A DNA stretch of 64,000 bases from Bombyx mori (taxonomy: Eukaryota; Arthropoda; Insecta; Lepidoptera; Bombycidae), in the NCBI RefSeq assembly GCF_030269925.1, contig NC_085107.1, positions 10,292,001 through 10,356,000 of the forward strand. Reading direction: 5' to 3'. How positions within the stretch are numbered: the stretch's first letter is position 1; each line of letters opens with the position of its first letter. The notes beneath the pieces are model-generated. The model ran no database searches, was not told where the DNA came from, and worked only from the letters and a program-made list of their open reading frames with translations. Below are positions 1 through 12,585 of the stretch, in pieces. The position numbers and the translations under genes were made by a program.

Positions 1-1513
1 AATAAACTCAAGGAAGTTATGGTATTACTGGATAAGCTATTTATTATATGATTAGTGGCTTGTGAATATCCTAAAAGTTTCATGTGAATGCAATTTTTTG
101 GCACATATCTTCTTTAGTCAGCCATGACATTTTTATGTGTGACAATTGCAAATGTTACTGAGATGTTAATACTAAAAGTAATTAAACAAGTAGCATGCAT
201 AAATGGTATTTTACAGGCCATGTTTTAATTTTTTTTTAAACATGTCATATGAGTCGACTATTATCAAAGCCGGCAATGTGACTTTTGGATAATTATTGGT
301 AAATCAGAAAAACGAATTATTGACTTTATATTCCATTGGTAGTCACAAAACTCTTCTGAACGACATCTTAGATAAATAACAGGTTAAGTATTAACCTTTA
401 TTTAATGCAGGTTTTGAACAGTATTCTTTGAAGGAGACGATTATATTCAAATCTGTATTGAAATATCAATAATTTTTTTTTGTCCAAATGCACAGATTGC
501 CACCTTTGATCATAGACGACTCATATATACTTACATAGAGCTCTACAATATACTTACATAGAGCTTTACAGGTCAATAAACATAATAACAATTTTCATAA
601 AACATTTAGCAACCCATTTTCGGTTATGCTTATGGCATTGTAGATTATGTTTGATATTTAAATATATTTGTATAACTTTTATTTTAATATTAAAATAATA
701 CAACATGAAAAGGACACTTATTTTTTTTAGACAATACTGCAAAACATTAGTGCCAATTTTGACCACATGCAAAAGGAGTATTATCTGGTTTAGCTCAGAA
801 AGGTGACAGTGACAAAAAATAGTATTACATTCATATAATAAAGAAACTAGGGGACATAGGCACCAAGTGTCTTACGGGCCAACAAGTTACCAACTTCTCA
901 ATAGAAAGGCTGTTCTCAAAAGTGGGTTTGGGCTGTGATAATGTTCAACTGTAGGTGTGCTAACATTCTTTAAAATTATAATTCCTCAAAGATTACATTC
1001 AAAAGTACTCAAATTGTAAATACACTATGGTATAATACTAATAAAAGAATCAATAACAACCCTGCCATAATAAAAGTAAACCTTAAAAACGTCAACCTGT
1101 CAAAGTTTGGAATATCATTGAAACAACCTTGCTAAGCCTTGTAATTGACCAAATTATAACAAGAATTAGATAGAAGAGCGCCTCAAGATCTACTGTATAT
1201 TAATAAAATTTGACATGTCACTAAAATTATGCACACAATGCTTATGAATTTTTCAAAATCCCTGTTCAAAGTCCCAGTACAGACCACAGTATTTTATAAA
1301 AACACATTCATATGGTCACAGTGGAACTAGAATATTCAAAGTCAGTTATTAAAAACTTCATTTGATCATGTAGAAATGACGGTTTTTTCTTTAGATATAA
1401 GTAATAAAAAAAAGAAAACCTCGATTGAAGTTAGGCTAATAAAATTAAAAAAAGGTATTTGATTAGTGCATTATTAAATTTCCATAATATGTGAATTGGT
1501 GACTAATTAATAC
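1..1513. other. eIF4G intron, 3' side (incomplete)
   Basis: AT-rich DNA downstream of the last visible eIF4G donor at 1513. I see no segment encoding the expected start of the MIF4G domain on the minus strand, so the next exon is outside the window. The only recognisable content is the MITE at 249-524. Confidence 0.6.
249..524. mobile_element. MITE with about 32-bp imperfect terminal inverted repeats, copy 1
   Basis: The ends read ATGAGTCGACTAT... and ...ATAGACGACTCAT, imperfect inverted repeats of about 32 bp, flanked by TA as in Tc1/mariner-type insertions. A near-identical copy lies at 59513-59792 in the same orientation. No coding capacity, so non-autonomous. Confidence 0.75.
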
Positions 1514-4500
1514 CTGCGTTTTCACTTCTTCTTCATCTGCATTTTCTGCTCTAACATATCTAGTAGGTCGCCAAGCAGAATCAGACTCATTTAATTTCAC
1601 ATCATCATTTAGACAAACATGAATAACAGGTTTGTGGGGATTGCTACCACTAGCTGTAGCAGGTAATTTCATGCTTCCACGTCCTATAAAAATGTTTCCT
1701 TCGTTAATTTGTATTTAGTTTCAACAAAGACTAGGCTTTTAACGGAGGATACACACCAAGCGAATGAATACAAATAATTACATACTAGTGGATGTCGCAT
1801 TTCGCCAATAGATACAAAACATTTTTTTTCCGGGAGTTTTGTGATTAAATCACACAGCATCATGATAAAAACATGAAAGTTATGTGTTTTCCCATATTCA
1901 TCACTATTGTTTTCAATCTTATTATTACAAAATATATTTTAACATTAATTAGTTTGCTTTCAATTATTTTGAAAAGACATGCTGTAGAGCTCACCGCATC
2001 TAATGATCTTGACAATGTTTAACAAGCTCACTGTGAAAGTGGCTACTAAAACACATAAACATCACCATATTTGCCACAATCCACATCAGAACATGAGGTC
2101 AGTCTCAATGATATTGTATCACGGTTGTCCCAACCTTCAAATTAGAATACATGTCAGCTTTGCGGCATAGATAGGATAATATACCTACTATTGCTGTATG
2201 CTTAGAATACAATGACCAAGAAATACACAATGTTTACTAATTTTAAAAGTAAGATTTTATTACATATTCTTTCTGGAATTCTTTGTGAAAATATTTAAGA
2301 CATGTTCTCTTTTAAAAATTCATAGCCTACAGATTTGAACCCAATTAGTTCCTCATTACTGGATACAAATACTGTAAGAGAACTGGTGCTATCCCTTAGA
2401 TCAGACTACAAAAATTATGAATTCGCTACTGCTAAATTGTCCAAACGTATGGATTTTAATTTGTTTGTATTTGATTCTCTTCATTCGCTTAGTATGTATT
2501 CAGCATAATTATTTTAAATAACTTACCACTTGGTGTCATATTTCTACCTTCTCTCTTTATATCACGAGGAGTATTGCTTCTTGAACCCAAGCCAGAACTC
2601 TTACCAAAGGGGAAGAAATTATCACTTGATGGTCTTGAAATATTAGCAAAAGGCAGGGGTTCCAACATTGGTGTAGTCTGTGTAAAAACGTGTGTCATCA
2701 AGTTATGTGATAGTTTGCATTTGATGCCTTTTCATGAATACTCTGAAAATTACTTACTCGTATGACATTGCAAGCTTCCAACAACGGAGCCTCTGGTTTG
2801 TTTTTGGACAGAGGATCTTCCTTTATTTGTTTCAAAAAATCAATATCATAACATTTCTTTCCAGATTTATTCAGAGGAGACCATTGATCTAAAAATTAAT
2901 GAATTTGTGGTCAATGCATTAATTAGTTTTCACTAAATTCATTATTAGTGAAGAGAATTACTGACCTTCACTATACTTGTATTTAGGAATAAATACAGGT
3001 TGTGCTGGTGGAGCCTCAATTTTCTCAGTTGTTGGTTTAGCTTCAGACTCCTCATTCAAGGTGTCTTCTATATTAACTACTTTATCAGTCTCATCTTTAC
3101 CATTTTCATAGGACTCTGATTCTTTGTTATTATTGGCCATTTTCTTTGATTTTTTGTTATTATTCTTTTGATTTTTTAAGGCTTTATCATTTTTATTCAG
3201 GTCTTCTTTAGTAGTTTCGCTTAAAGGTTCAGTAGTATTTCCATTAGCTTTGTCAGGATCTGTTAATAAAGTTAACATATTATTTAGATTACACATATCC
3301 TACAATTTAATTATTGGCTAGATTAGCAGAAATAAAATTAATTTACATACCTGTAGCCTTACTATTAAGATTAATATCTTTCATTTTACAGTCAGATTGT
3401 TGTTGGACCCGTAAAACACTTGATATACTTTGGGTCAACTTTGTCTGAGCATCAAATGCACTGGATGTTTCTTTGTTATCAAGTTCAGAGCCTGGTATTT
3501 TAATAATATTTTCAAAACTTGATAAAGGCTCTTGAGTTATTTTAGGATTAGTATTATCAATGTGAGTCTTCGTTTTATTCGTTAACACCTCAGTTTTAGG
3601 TTCAACAACTGTAGTTTCAGTTTCTTGGTTGATAATTTTATTAACAATTTCTATGTTTTTCGTTGATTCTTCACTTATAATTTTTTGACTAGTTGGAGGG
3701 TTGGTAGTATTTGATAAACTATCAACTGAACTAATCACTGCAAAATGTGTTTTAATGTCAATATTAGAAGTACTACTAGCACAACTTTGTTACTGTTTAT
3801 AACAAATTTAGATTAAAATTACAATTACAGTTTTTGCTAATAATAGGCATATTACAGCTTAGTAACCTAGTGGTATAAGGAGAAGACAACTTAGGGCATA
3901 AGTGGTATGGATCTTACTGGAACTTGTGGACACTTCAATCAAGGCTACAGTGCCTACTTATAATATGTCATATCACATTTGTAGAGCATTAGAATAGTAG
4001 AGAGAATTTTCTGTTTACAACATAAAACATCTAGGGAAACACTAGCTTGGCCTTTGTAAAACTTCGAAACATTTATCAATCACAAACAGTGTAAATATAA
4101 TAATATAAATAATCTAATTAAATTTTTTTTTTATGTTAAATATTATACAACAAAAATATACTTTTTATTTACTTTGCCATTTTTGATTTCTATAAATTAC
4201 AATTAGATCGTTTTCTTGCTAAAAAGTACATAGTGACAGTTTAAAAGACCACATGTTGATTTTTTTTAAATCTGTTACCTGTTAGTTTCTAATTTTATTA
4301 GTATCCATGGTGTGTTAGTGGTCAAACTTTAAATTATTTAGTTGTACTGTTGCATTTGAATTTAAATTTTCTATTTCAAAAGTAGACATACGAAACCAAC
4401 TTCTTTTAAAAGCACGAAAGTGATCAAACAGGAATAAGCGATTACTTTCAATTCGTCTGACAAAATGGAGGTTACTTGTAAATCAAAGTTAAATGACACA

Positions 4501-7500
4501 CTTATATGTATACTAATACGAAAGCTGTCAATATTACGTGGTCGTTATTGAGGCGGTGGATACAGGATCAAGTATCTAAAATAACGCCGAAAGCTAATGT
4601 ATATGATAATAAGTTCACGTCTATTTTATTTTGAGTAGTTTAGACATGCAAAATATGAAAACGTTAAATAAAATGGCAGAAAGCTTTTGCAGTTGATTTC
4701 GCATATCTCGCATATCACTTTTAAAGAAGCAAGTACCTATTCTAAAAATAGAGACGTGAGGTATTTCCACGTGGGAGTTTCTTGCACTGTACCTGAATAT
4801 CAGACTTCGCTATGTGGCACTGACAGTTAAATTATATCACAGCTCCTAGATCCTTAAATCATTTACTAAAACTTCACTGAATTAGGATACGTAACGATAA
4901 CGTAGCAATATGGTAAATGAAAGTATCCAAAAGGTCACTCAAGGATCTAGAATGTCTGACTTTTAACACTCTTAACACTTGTAGTATATATTTTTTTTAG
5001 TACTTAGTTTGAAATGTTACTCAAAATGTTAAATTAACCCGAATAAGTTGGCCGAAGATTGATTTACTTATGTTTTAAAATTTATAAAAGGCAGCCATAC
5101 TCAACGTGACTGTGAAGTAAAGGCCGCCATATTGAATTGCTTCAATTTGCTTCCATGCGGCAAAAGAATTATGCAGCTAGTGCTGTGCGCAAGTTCGTAG
5201 GAATCGATTCAGCTCGAAACCACGTGATGATCGAATAAGTAGATAATTTTAATAAATTTACTTATGTCGAGTCTATAGTTAAGTATAAGTTATAGTTAGC
5301 CAATGTTTCAATATCTTGTAATACAAACTAAATTATGTTTTTACTGTTTTGACGATCTTAGTATTTGTAAAAATAAATCAATAAATCTATTTACATATTT
5401 CGTTTTTAAACAGTATCTATACTTCTTAATCGATTTACGAACTTCTTAAAATCTCTACTAATTTAATAAGATTGTGAACCAATCAATTAACTATGTATGA
5501 ACTGACATTCACTGCTAATGTAAAACGCTAGATAGAAAGTAAAAAGTTTAGATGAGGTATTAATTCTCAGTTTCATGAAATTAATATTTAATGTTTTATT
5601 GACATGATTATAAAGTGTGAAGATTTAAACTCGATAGCTAAAATCAATCGCACAGACGTCGATGGTTTAATCGATAACTCAGATTAAATCAAGTATCAAT
5701 CACTACAGTTGGTTGAAACCTTGATATGACATCTGACAACAACTGTCAGTATGACATTTCGTCTATTGTTGTTCGGTCTTTCCTCTGTAGCCATAGTAGA
5801 ACACCTATGATTTCAAACTTAAATGTCTTCTAATTTTAGTTGTTATAACTCTAAGATCAAATAGTTGTTAGTGATAGACTATTGATAGATAATTTTGATC
5901 AAATTTCACCACATTACATAACGCTTATTTTAATGATCAATCTTGAAATATTATGTACTATTAGTTTGTACATATTTTTTAGGAGATAGCTAAATTGTTA
6001 TTTATTCTATTAACCCATTCAAAAAGGAGATTAATAATTGTTCAATTATATCAAGCTTTCGCAATCGCTTTAGTAGCAATAAATTTAAATGCATGTTTTT
6101 TCCCCAACCTATTAACAGGTAGCCTAAGATGCTATTAAGTACCTAGTATGTATGTAGCCAGTCATATATTTTAGTCATATCATAGTCATATCTCTTATAT
6201 AAGTGTTAAATTGATGTGATTCATGATTTTTGTACTAAAAGGGTAAAATGAAAAATAAGAGTTTCACAACCGGCAAGTATGTTACCTCAAATAACCATAG
6301 AGTACTTGGAAACTAATAGCATTTCACTTTGTGTGTACTTTTAATTTTATCTTCATAAATAATATAAATTATCATTATTTTACATAACTACAGAAAGATT
6401 AAATATTTTGTGTCACATTAATTCATTACTGTGGTTAAATTTAATGTGTCTATCAATAGCAAGATCTGTCTCCCTACTATCTCTACTAATCTCCAACATA
6501 CTACAACATAATACATTATTTTGGAAATTAACTACTGTATCAATCAATTACTGAACACTAATATCACAGTTCCACTGCCTCTATTTCCCCACATTATCTA
6601 CAATCAGATTAAAACTTAATTTAAAGTGTTAGCATACTGGATCATACCCCTCCCCCATAATAAATATTTTTTGTTTGACATATTTTTAGGTGTAAAGTTT
6701 GCTTAGCTTATGGGTGCTCTATAAAATAGAGCACCCATAAGCTAAGCAAACTTTACAGCTACAAAATTCAAGTCTAGGCTCAGGTGTCAAGTTTTAGATC
6801 TTATATTTTAGGGGTTCAGCAAACAATTACTTAACAGTTTGACTATTATGATCTTGTTTTTTTGTAATTCTTTTTGGGATTTATTACTCGTATTTTTTTC
6901 TTAAGCAGTTGAGACTATTTTGAGCATCATTAGTAGCATACCTGGTTTGAAACCTTTTCACCTATCATTTGTTAATTCGACTACTATTTTATTCTATTGT
7001 AAGCGACATGAGGAATAATGAATGTTAAAAGAATAAAACTTTACAATCTATAGTAGTATATAATAATATGTACTCACCTAAAGATGCAGGGCCATTAGAT
7101 CTAATGGTTGTGAACGAAGTTTCTTTTTCTAAATTAGTTGTGTCGTATTCAATTCTTTCTTGTTCTTCAGATTTCAATCGTTCTTTAGTTTCTCGTATTA
7201 TTTGATTTTGTGGAGTATTTAAATAGGAGGGACACATTCCTTGTGTATTTGTAGGAGTAACAATAGTCTGAGAATGCGCTGGGACGGTTACAGGCGTGAG
7301 TATTGACATTACAGGAGCAACTGCTTGAACAGGCGCATTATGGTGGACTCCCATTATGTTGTTTGTAAAGGAAGACACCGGTTGCAATAAACTAGTATTC
7401 GCAGCTGAATTCATGCTATTTACACTAATATTATTAGACGATTTATCAAAATCTTCAATTTGAGGCACGTTTTTGCTTTTGTGTTGCTTAAGAGGTATAT

Positions 7501-10500
7501 TTTCATTAGTATCTAAAACTATAGATTGATCACTATTCTTTTGAAGTTGCTTAACATTCATAGGCATTTTAGGCACTATAACAGGACTGTCTGATATTGC
7601 TGATACAATTGGCGTTTCGCTAGTTTCAACAGCAACATCAGGTCCCAAAATTTTACTCTCATTTATAGAATATATTTCAGACTTATTATTACCACTATTA
7701 GTATAATTTATTGCATTTGATTGAGATAGAACGTTACTCATGGAAGATATTGGCAATTCGACATTCTTTGTCACGTTCGTTTTCGTTACACTATCACTAG
7801 GTTGTTTAGCGACTTCATAAACTCTTCTATTAAATTCCTCAGCAAAATTAGGCGTTGGTTCCTAGGTTGGAAACATTTCGTTAATTATCAAGGACTATGA
7901 AATATTACAAGATAATGTAGATTTTCATTTTTCTACTTACGGGTTGCGGTGTTTGCCTATCATTGGTGTCATTAACATAATTATCGTTAGAACAAATTTC
8001 GGTTAGTATATTGTGACCTGAAACGAACAATATTAATACTAATATTAAACAGGCTGATTTTTTAACTGTGCCTAAAACTGTCCATTACTTACGTGTAACA
8101 GGGTGAATGATTGCAAGCCTGCGACTGTGTTTCTGAGTATTCGCTCGTGTACCTAGAAGAATATACACCAAATTTTAGGGACAACACTAATAAATGTCAA
8201 CATAACTGGCTGTTTCTTTTTATTACGTTGCTGGGGGAACAAGCTCACAGCCTTCCTAATGTAAAGCAGTCACTGGAGCCCATAGGCATCACAAAGTGAA
8301 TGCTGCCACCCACCTCAAGATTTGAGATCAAGGTCTCAATGGTATCTTTCAACCAAGAATGTATGATTACTTGGTTGGTGGTACTTACTCGCGCAGGCTT
8401 ACGATGTACCAAACACCACAGAGACTATGCGCAAACGCGAAGAAGAAGACTTCTATAAACGCGAAGAAGAAGACTTCTTCGCGTTTATATGACATTGAAA
8501 AGTCATATTGCTTTGCCATTACCGGTTTGAATACCTGAGGGTTTATAGATCATCTCATGTAAATAGCTCAATATTTACCAGACATTGCAGGATGGATGTG
8601 TGTTGGAGGTTGCTGCAACGGAAGAGTTGGTGTCGGCGCTGTAACCACTGATGAAGTACACTGAGCTCCCACTAATGTCGTAGGATTGTTTCTACTTGGA
8701 GGATTTGACTGAGCATTTTGACTTGGTAGTTGGGGACTGTTGGGTGTGTAGTAATCTGTTGAAAATAAACATAAAAATTTACGATAGTAGTGCCAAGAAC
8801 TGGAAAACGAGAACACAAAGGTTAACTTAAAACACTAGGAAAATTAACTTGCTCTTTATTCCTATTATAAGCGACCATATTAATATTATACTTGCCTAAA
8901 TGAGTTTGTTTGATTTTGACAGTTACACCCACACACACAGGTCTTAACGTTTCAACCGAAAATTGTTTTTGTAGTGTTTATTTTTCATTGTCAGGGGACC
9001 CTATGTGTGGACCTTTCATGTTGATTAAGAATTCTCAAAGAATTAATTATAGCGCATCAGCGCTAGTATCTTTTGAGTTTTAAAATTTTCATTATTGACA
9101 TTATCATGACAAAACGAAAATTTAACAAATTTAAACTAAATCTTGAGGTGTCAGTGTTTGAAGTTGAATTTCGATCATGTGGCGAACGCTCTTTTTTTTT
9201 AATAAAAAAAATTGTACAATAACACTGTGAACCTAATAAACATACAATAGTAGTTTTTAAACGCTATTTTACTTGGTAATAAGATAAGCTTACCAGAATT
9301 ATTATCGTTAATAATGCCTCGCATTGAATGAATACTTACATTGTGGTGTATGACCGGGTGGTGTGTTGTACCCCGGAATGTAACCAACGTATGGATAATA
9401 TCTGTGTGAGGATAAAGAACCGTTTTACACAAGCATTTTATGATTAAGAACAAAATAATTTGAAATGTTCAGAACAGTCATTTATATTACATCATATAAC
9501 AATAAACAAAAGCAAAATGTTTTTGGTTCAAGTGTTTAAAATTTGTTTAGTACACTTTAAAAAAATTATAACTATCCCGTTTTTTATACATACATTTAAT
9601 ATGCTACCATTAAATAATGATGCATGATCAAATTGATTATATCATTAATTTGTATTCAACTAACATGCTTGTTGAATTTCACACATTTCTGAGTAATCGG
9701 ACACTTCACAATTGAAAAATGACACAATGTATTAGCTGAATAGCATTATTTAAAAGTAGCATTTTATGTATCATAATAAAACTTGAACTGCGGCTTTAAT
9801 AAATCAATTGAGTTATTTTTTCTTTAACATGCAAAGAAGTATTTCTCATTACACACCGACGTAAAATAATATTGCACGTATTTCCAATAATTGATCAAAA
9901 TATGGACTGTGAATATTTTTTTAAATGTAATTAAAGTTAACACAAGTTTTGCACTCAACGCATTAATTGTCTCGATTATCTCTGCGCTGAATACGACTTG
10001 GTTGCAATCGGCAATTACACATTCTGATATATTTATTGTCAGACAATGTCACATTATAAGATATCGGAATTATCTACGTTCATAAGTCAAATGTAAGGGG
10101 AGGTACATTGTGTGTGCTCATCTTATTTAAATTCATATTAATGTAACATGCTGTAATAGCTTTATTTATCGTTATTTATTATTGAATTGATTAATACGAA
10201 ATTATCCATGTAATTCTCGTAATATTATATTAGTAAAGCCTGATTGTTTCGAAATACCACAAATATGAAATACTTGTTGAAGATATGTTCATCATAATGA
10301 ACTTACGGAGCACTCGATCTTGGTTGTTGAAAACTCTGGATGTTAATAGGGGGTTGAAACATTAAGGGATAGACAACAGGCCCTGTAGTCGCTGTAGCAC
10401 CAGGTATATATGGAGGCTGCTGTTGCTGTTGTTGTTGCTGCTGCTGCTGCTGCTGTTGTTGTTGTTGTTGTTGTTGCTGTTGTTGTTGTTGCCTGCAATA

Positions 10501-12316
10501 GTGATAATAAAATTATTTAATCTATATATAAATGAATTGCTGTTCGTTAGTCTCACTAAAACTCGAGAACGGCTGGACCGATTTGGCTAATTTTGGTCTT
10601 GAATTATTCGTGGAAGTCCAGAGAAGATTTAAAGGGTGAAAAATTATGAAAATGCTCGGAATTATATAAAAACAAACAATTTTATTTTTCCTTTGATGTG
10701 TCCCCCGTCGGACGGATTCCTTTTGTTTTTTTTAAGTTTATTTTATACAAAAGTTTAGGTCTTTTGTTTGTCGATTTAGACACTACGAAGTCTGCCGGGT
10801 CAACTAGTATATTATCATTATTTATACATTTATATACTGCATAAATGATTAAACAAACTCACGGGACACCTGGTAATTATATTATTATAGTAAACCAAGC
10901 CCATTTTTTATAAAAAAAAAAATGTATTTTTGTTTTTGATAAGGCAATCTATGTATCTGTACCTAAGTAGCCAGACAAAACCAGTTGAGCACCATATTTT
11001 CCTTTCTTATTTTTGGGTTAACAAGCTTTTACATTTTTTTACACACATTTGTAACACCGAAAACACTGAGGCTGGTCAATCTCCAGTGTTTTTAATTACA
11101 TCTATTGGAAATAATCGACATTACAAATAAGAAAGAAAAAGTAACACATAAAGTGAATTACAGTTTTTAGGTGTTTGTGATTATGATCGAATAAAGATCA
11201 TAGGGGCGAATACTAGTAAAAATAAAAAGAATTTAAACCTGTTTTCAAAGCGATAACATCATGTTTGTATGTAATAAAATTTATATTTATAAAATACATA
11301 AAAGTATATATAAAGTATTATCACTTCACCTCGGATGTGTCGAAGATCTCGTAGTTTGTGGTTGTTGCTGTTGTTGTCTGTATGGGAAGTTTCCATATTG
11401 GGATGCCCTTGAATTAGCAGAACTCTGATTTTGGGATGGGTAGTTGTGACCCGCCTAAAAACAGATAAATGTATATTTCATAATATGTATTGGGATTTTG
11501 GGATTATTTAATTTTTTTCATAGCGATAAAATGTATTTTCTAACCATAGTTGTTTTCGATATGTCCTGCTGGGGTGTCGGTGGTGCCGATGGCTGAGGCG
11601 TAGGCTGGACTCTTAATGTAGGTTGTGCCGATGTTTGCGCCACGCCGGTTGTATTCGGTATATACTGAGTACCAGCGGCGCCTGTGGGGTGATAACATTC
11701 TACCGGCCCTGCAATCGGTAAATTAACAATTAAAAACAAATTTGAGCTATTATTTATTTTATAAATATAAAAATTTTGACTTTACACAAATACACTCACT
11801 ATGTGGTGTTGAAGCCCGTGGATAACTGCGTTAGCGCTAAGGAAATTACAGCGTGTTTGGTCATACAATGCACATATATACATATATATTATATTGCAAA
11901 CAATCAGCACCTGGACATGAAGTCAATGCAATAAAAAGGTAATGGAAATGCGCAAAATAAAGGTTTGATAACATTCAGTTACATTTAAAAATTGACTTAC
12001 GCGTTTGTGTCACCACTCTGTAATGATGTGAGGGCAGTTGACAATTAGAGCTTGAGTATCGTGATGATGACTGTTCGTGCTTATGAGAGTTACCATTGGT
12101 ATGCTGCGGTATATATTGCACCAGAACGTTATTCAGATTCGGTAAATTTATTTGATTTATATTGATATGTGGAGTAACCGTCGTTTGCGGTATGCTAAAA
12201 GACGATTGCAAGTTTTGCGTTACATCAATTGGGCCATGCTGCGAATGATTTCCCTGATTCATACATCCATGCTGCAATGAATTCAGAGAACTGTCTGATC
12301 CTCTCAGTGCCACCAT
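1514..12316 (-). CDS. eIF4G: Eukaryotic translation initiation factor 4 gamma, N-terminal part (3' end outside window)
   Basis: Scaffold of the cytoplasmic eIF4F cap-binding complex. Coding exons in transcript order: 12316-12001, 11708-11545, 11454-11330, 10492-10307, 9401-9340, 8755-8579, 8017-7941, 7861-7078, 3737-3351, 3259-2966, 2888-2758, 2677-2527, 1683-1514. All junctions are GT-AG and in phase, giving 1008 codons. Visible: a low-complexity Q/P/N/S-rich N-terminus, 25 Gln at residues 203-227, a Lys/Asn/Glu-rich stretch, then the eIF4E-binding site in the context DQWSPLNKSGKKCYDIDFLK (Tyr871, Leu876). The last exon ends in ..DEEEVKTQ, matching the segment just before the MIF4G domain of animal eIF4G. 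MIF4G, MA3 and W2 domains were not found and must lie beyond base 1. Start chosen at ATG 12316 (AAAATGG context); an in-frame ATG at 12397 would add 27 residues. A second 5' end exists (11800-11825 and 21139-21194). Confidence 0.93.
3738..7077. other. Large eIF4G intron (3.3 kb)
   Basis: Lies between the exons ending at 7078 and starting at 3737. AT-rich, with no coding exon recognised on either strand. The one striking structure is the perfect hairpin at 6691-6757. Confidence 0.7.
6691..6757. repeat. Perfect 32-bp inverted repeat with 3-nt loop
   Basis: Bases 6691-6722 are the exact reverse complement of 6726-6757, separated by AAA. A transcript of either strand would fold into a 32-bp perfect stem. 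It sits in an eIF4G intron, so the pre-mRNA would contain it. No flanking duplication or relation to another repeat in the window was seen. Confidence 0.9.
8216..8405 (-). repeat. Diverged Bm1-like SINE fragment
   Basis: Retains the order seen in better copies: GAACAAGCTCACAGCC, then CACTGGAGCCCATAG, then CCACCCACCTCAAGAT. Many substitutions, tRNA-related head missing. Lies in the eIF4G intron between exons 8017-7941 and 8755-8579. Confidence 0.65.
8433..8489. repeat. GAA-rich 24-bp tandem duplication ending in a hairpin
   Basis: The 22-nt block at 8433-8454 recurs exactly at 8457-8478 (period 24). Bases 8454-8469 are the reverse complement of 8474-8489 (16-bp stem, 4-nt loop). Intronic. Confidence 0.85.
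10417..10491 (-). repeat. CAG/CAA tract encoding 25 glutamines in eIF4G
   Basis: 25 consecutive Gln codons in mixed CAG/CAA order, beginning at the second codon of the exon 10492-10307. The mixture argues against a long pure CAG microsatellite, but the tract may still vary in length between strains. Confidence 0.95.
10521..10807. mobile_element. Non-autonomous Helitron-like element
   Basis: Starts TCTATATATA, ends CTAG after a short GC-rich stretch (GTCTGCCGGGTCAACTAG), and sits between a host A (10520) and T (10808). These are Helitron hallmarks: 5' TC, 3' CTRR and A/T target without duplication. The interior resembles a common lepidopteran repeat containing ACTCGAGAACGGCTGGACCG. Located in an eIF4G intron. 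Confidence 0.65.
11800..11825 (-). CDS. eIF4G: eIF4G alternative 26-nt microexon
   Basis: Bounded by acceptor GCAG (ending 11826) and donor GTGAGT (from 11799). At 1+24+1 nt it accepts phase 2 and leaves phase 1. It therefore cannot follow the proximal first exon 12316-12001, which already ends in phase 1. It does fit between the distal first exon 21194-21139 and exon 11708-11545, encoding PYPRASTPHR across its junctions. A U12-like branch site TTCCTTAGC lies about a dozen bases upstream of the acceptor. Evidence is splice signals plus phase only. Confidence 0.7.
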
Positions 12317-12585
12317 TTTAATTTCATTATACAAGTTTTTTAAAACTTGAACAAGCCAAATGTTAAACCACTCCCAAAACAATGGAGACAAAATCATTTC
12401 AGTGCATAAGGTTACCGAAATTACACTATCACACTATAATATATAGGAACTATTATTGCTTCTTTATTGCATTCGTTAATGGTGTGGACAATAGGCCTTG
12501 TTACATCGAACTAGTAAAATAAAATTTTGAACACTAATAAAAATACAATAATCAATCACTTTACACAATTCATTGTTCAGCTATA
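12317..12585. promoter_or_regulatory. Proximal eIF4G promoter/5' UTR, shared with a divergent ORF
   Basis: The 269 bp between the eIF4G start codon (-) and the ATG at 12586 (+). On the minus strand a TATA-like CTATATATTATAG lies near 12440, followed by short leader sequence containing the in-frame upstream ATG at 12397. If the divergent ORF is expressed, this is a bidirectional promoter. Confidence 0.45.

Noticed and set aside
1..1462. Search for the MIF4G domain exons of eIF4G
   Set aside because: No minus-strand frame here encodes the expected LNKLTP-type start of MIF4G, so the gene continues outside the window.
11800..11825. Inclusion of the 26-nt microexon in the proximal eIF4G transcript
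   Set aside because: Exon 12316-12001 already ends in phase 1; adding 26 nt would shift the frame. The microexon only fits the distal transcript.
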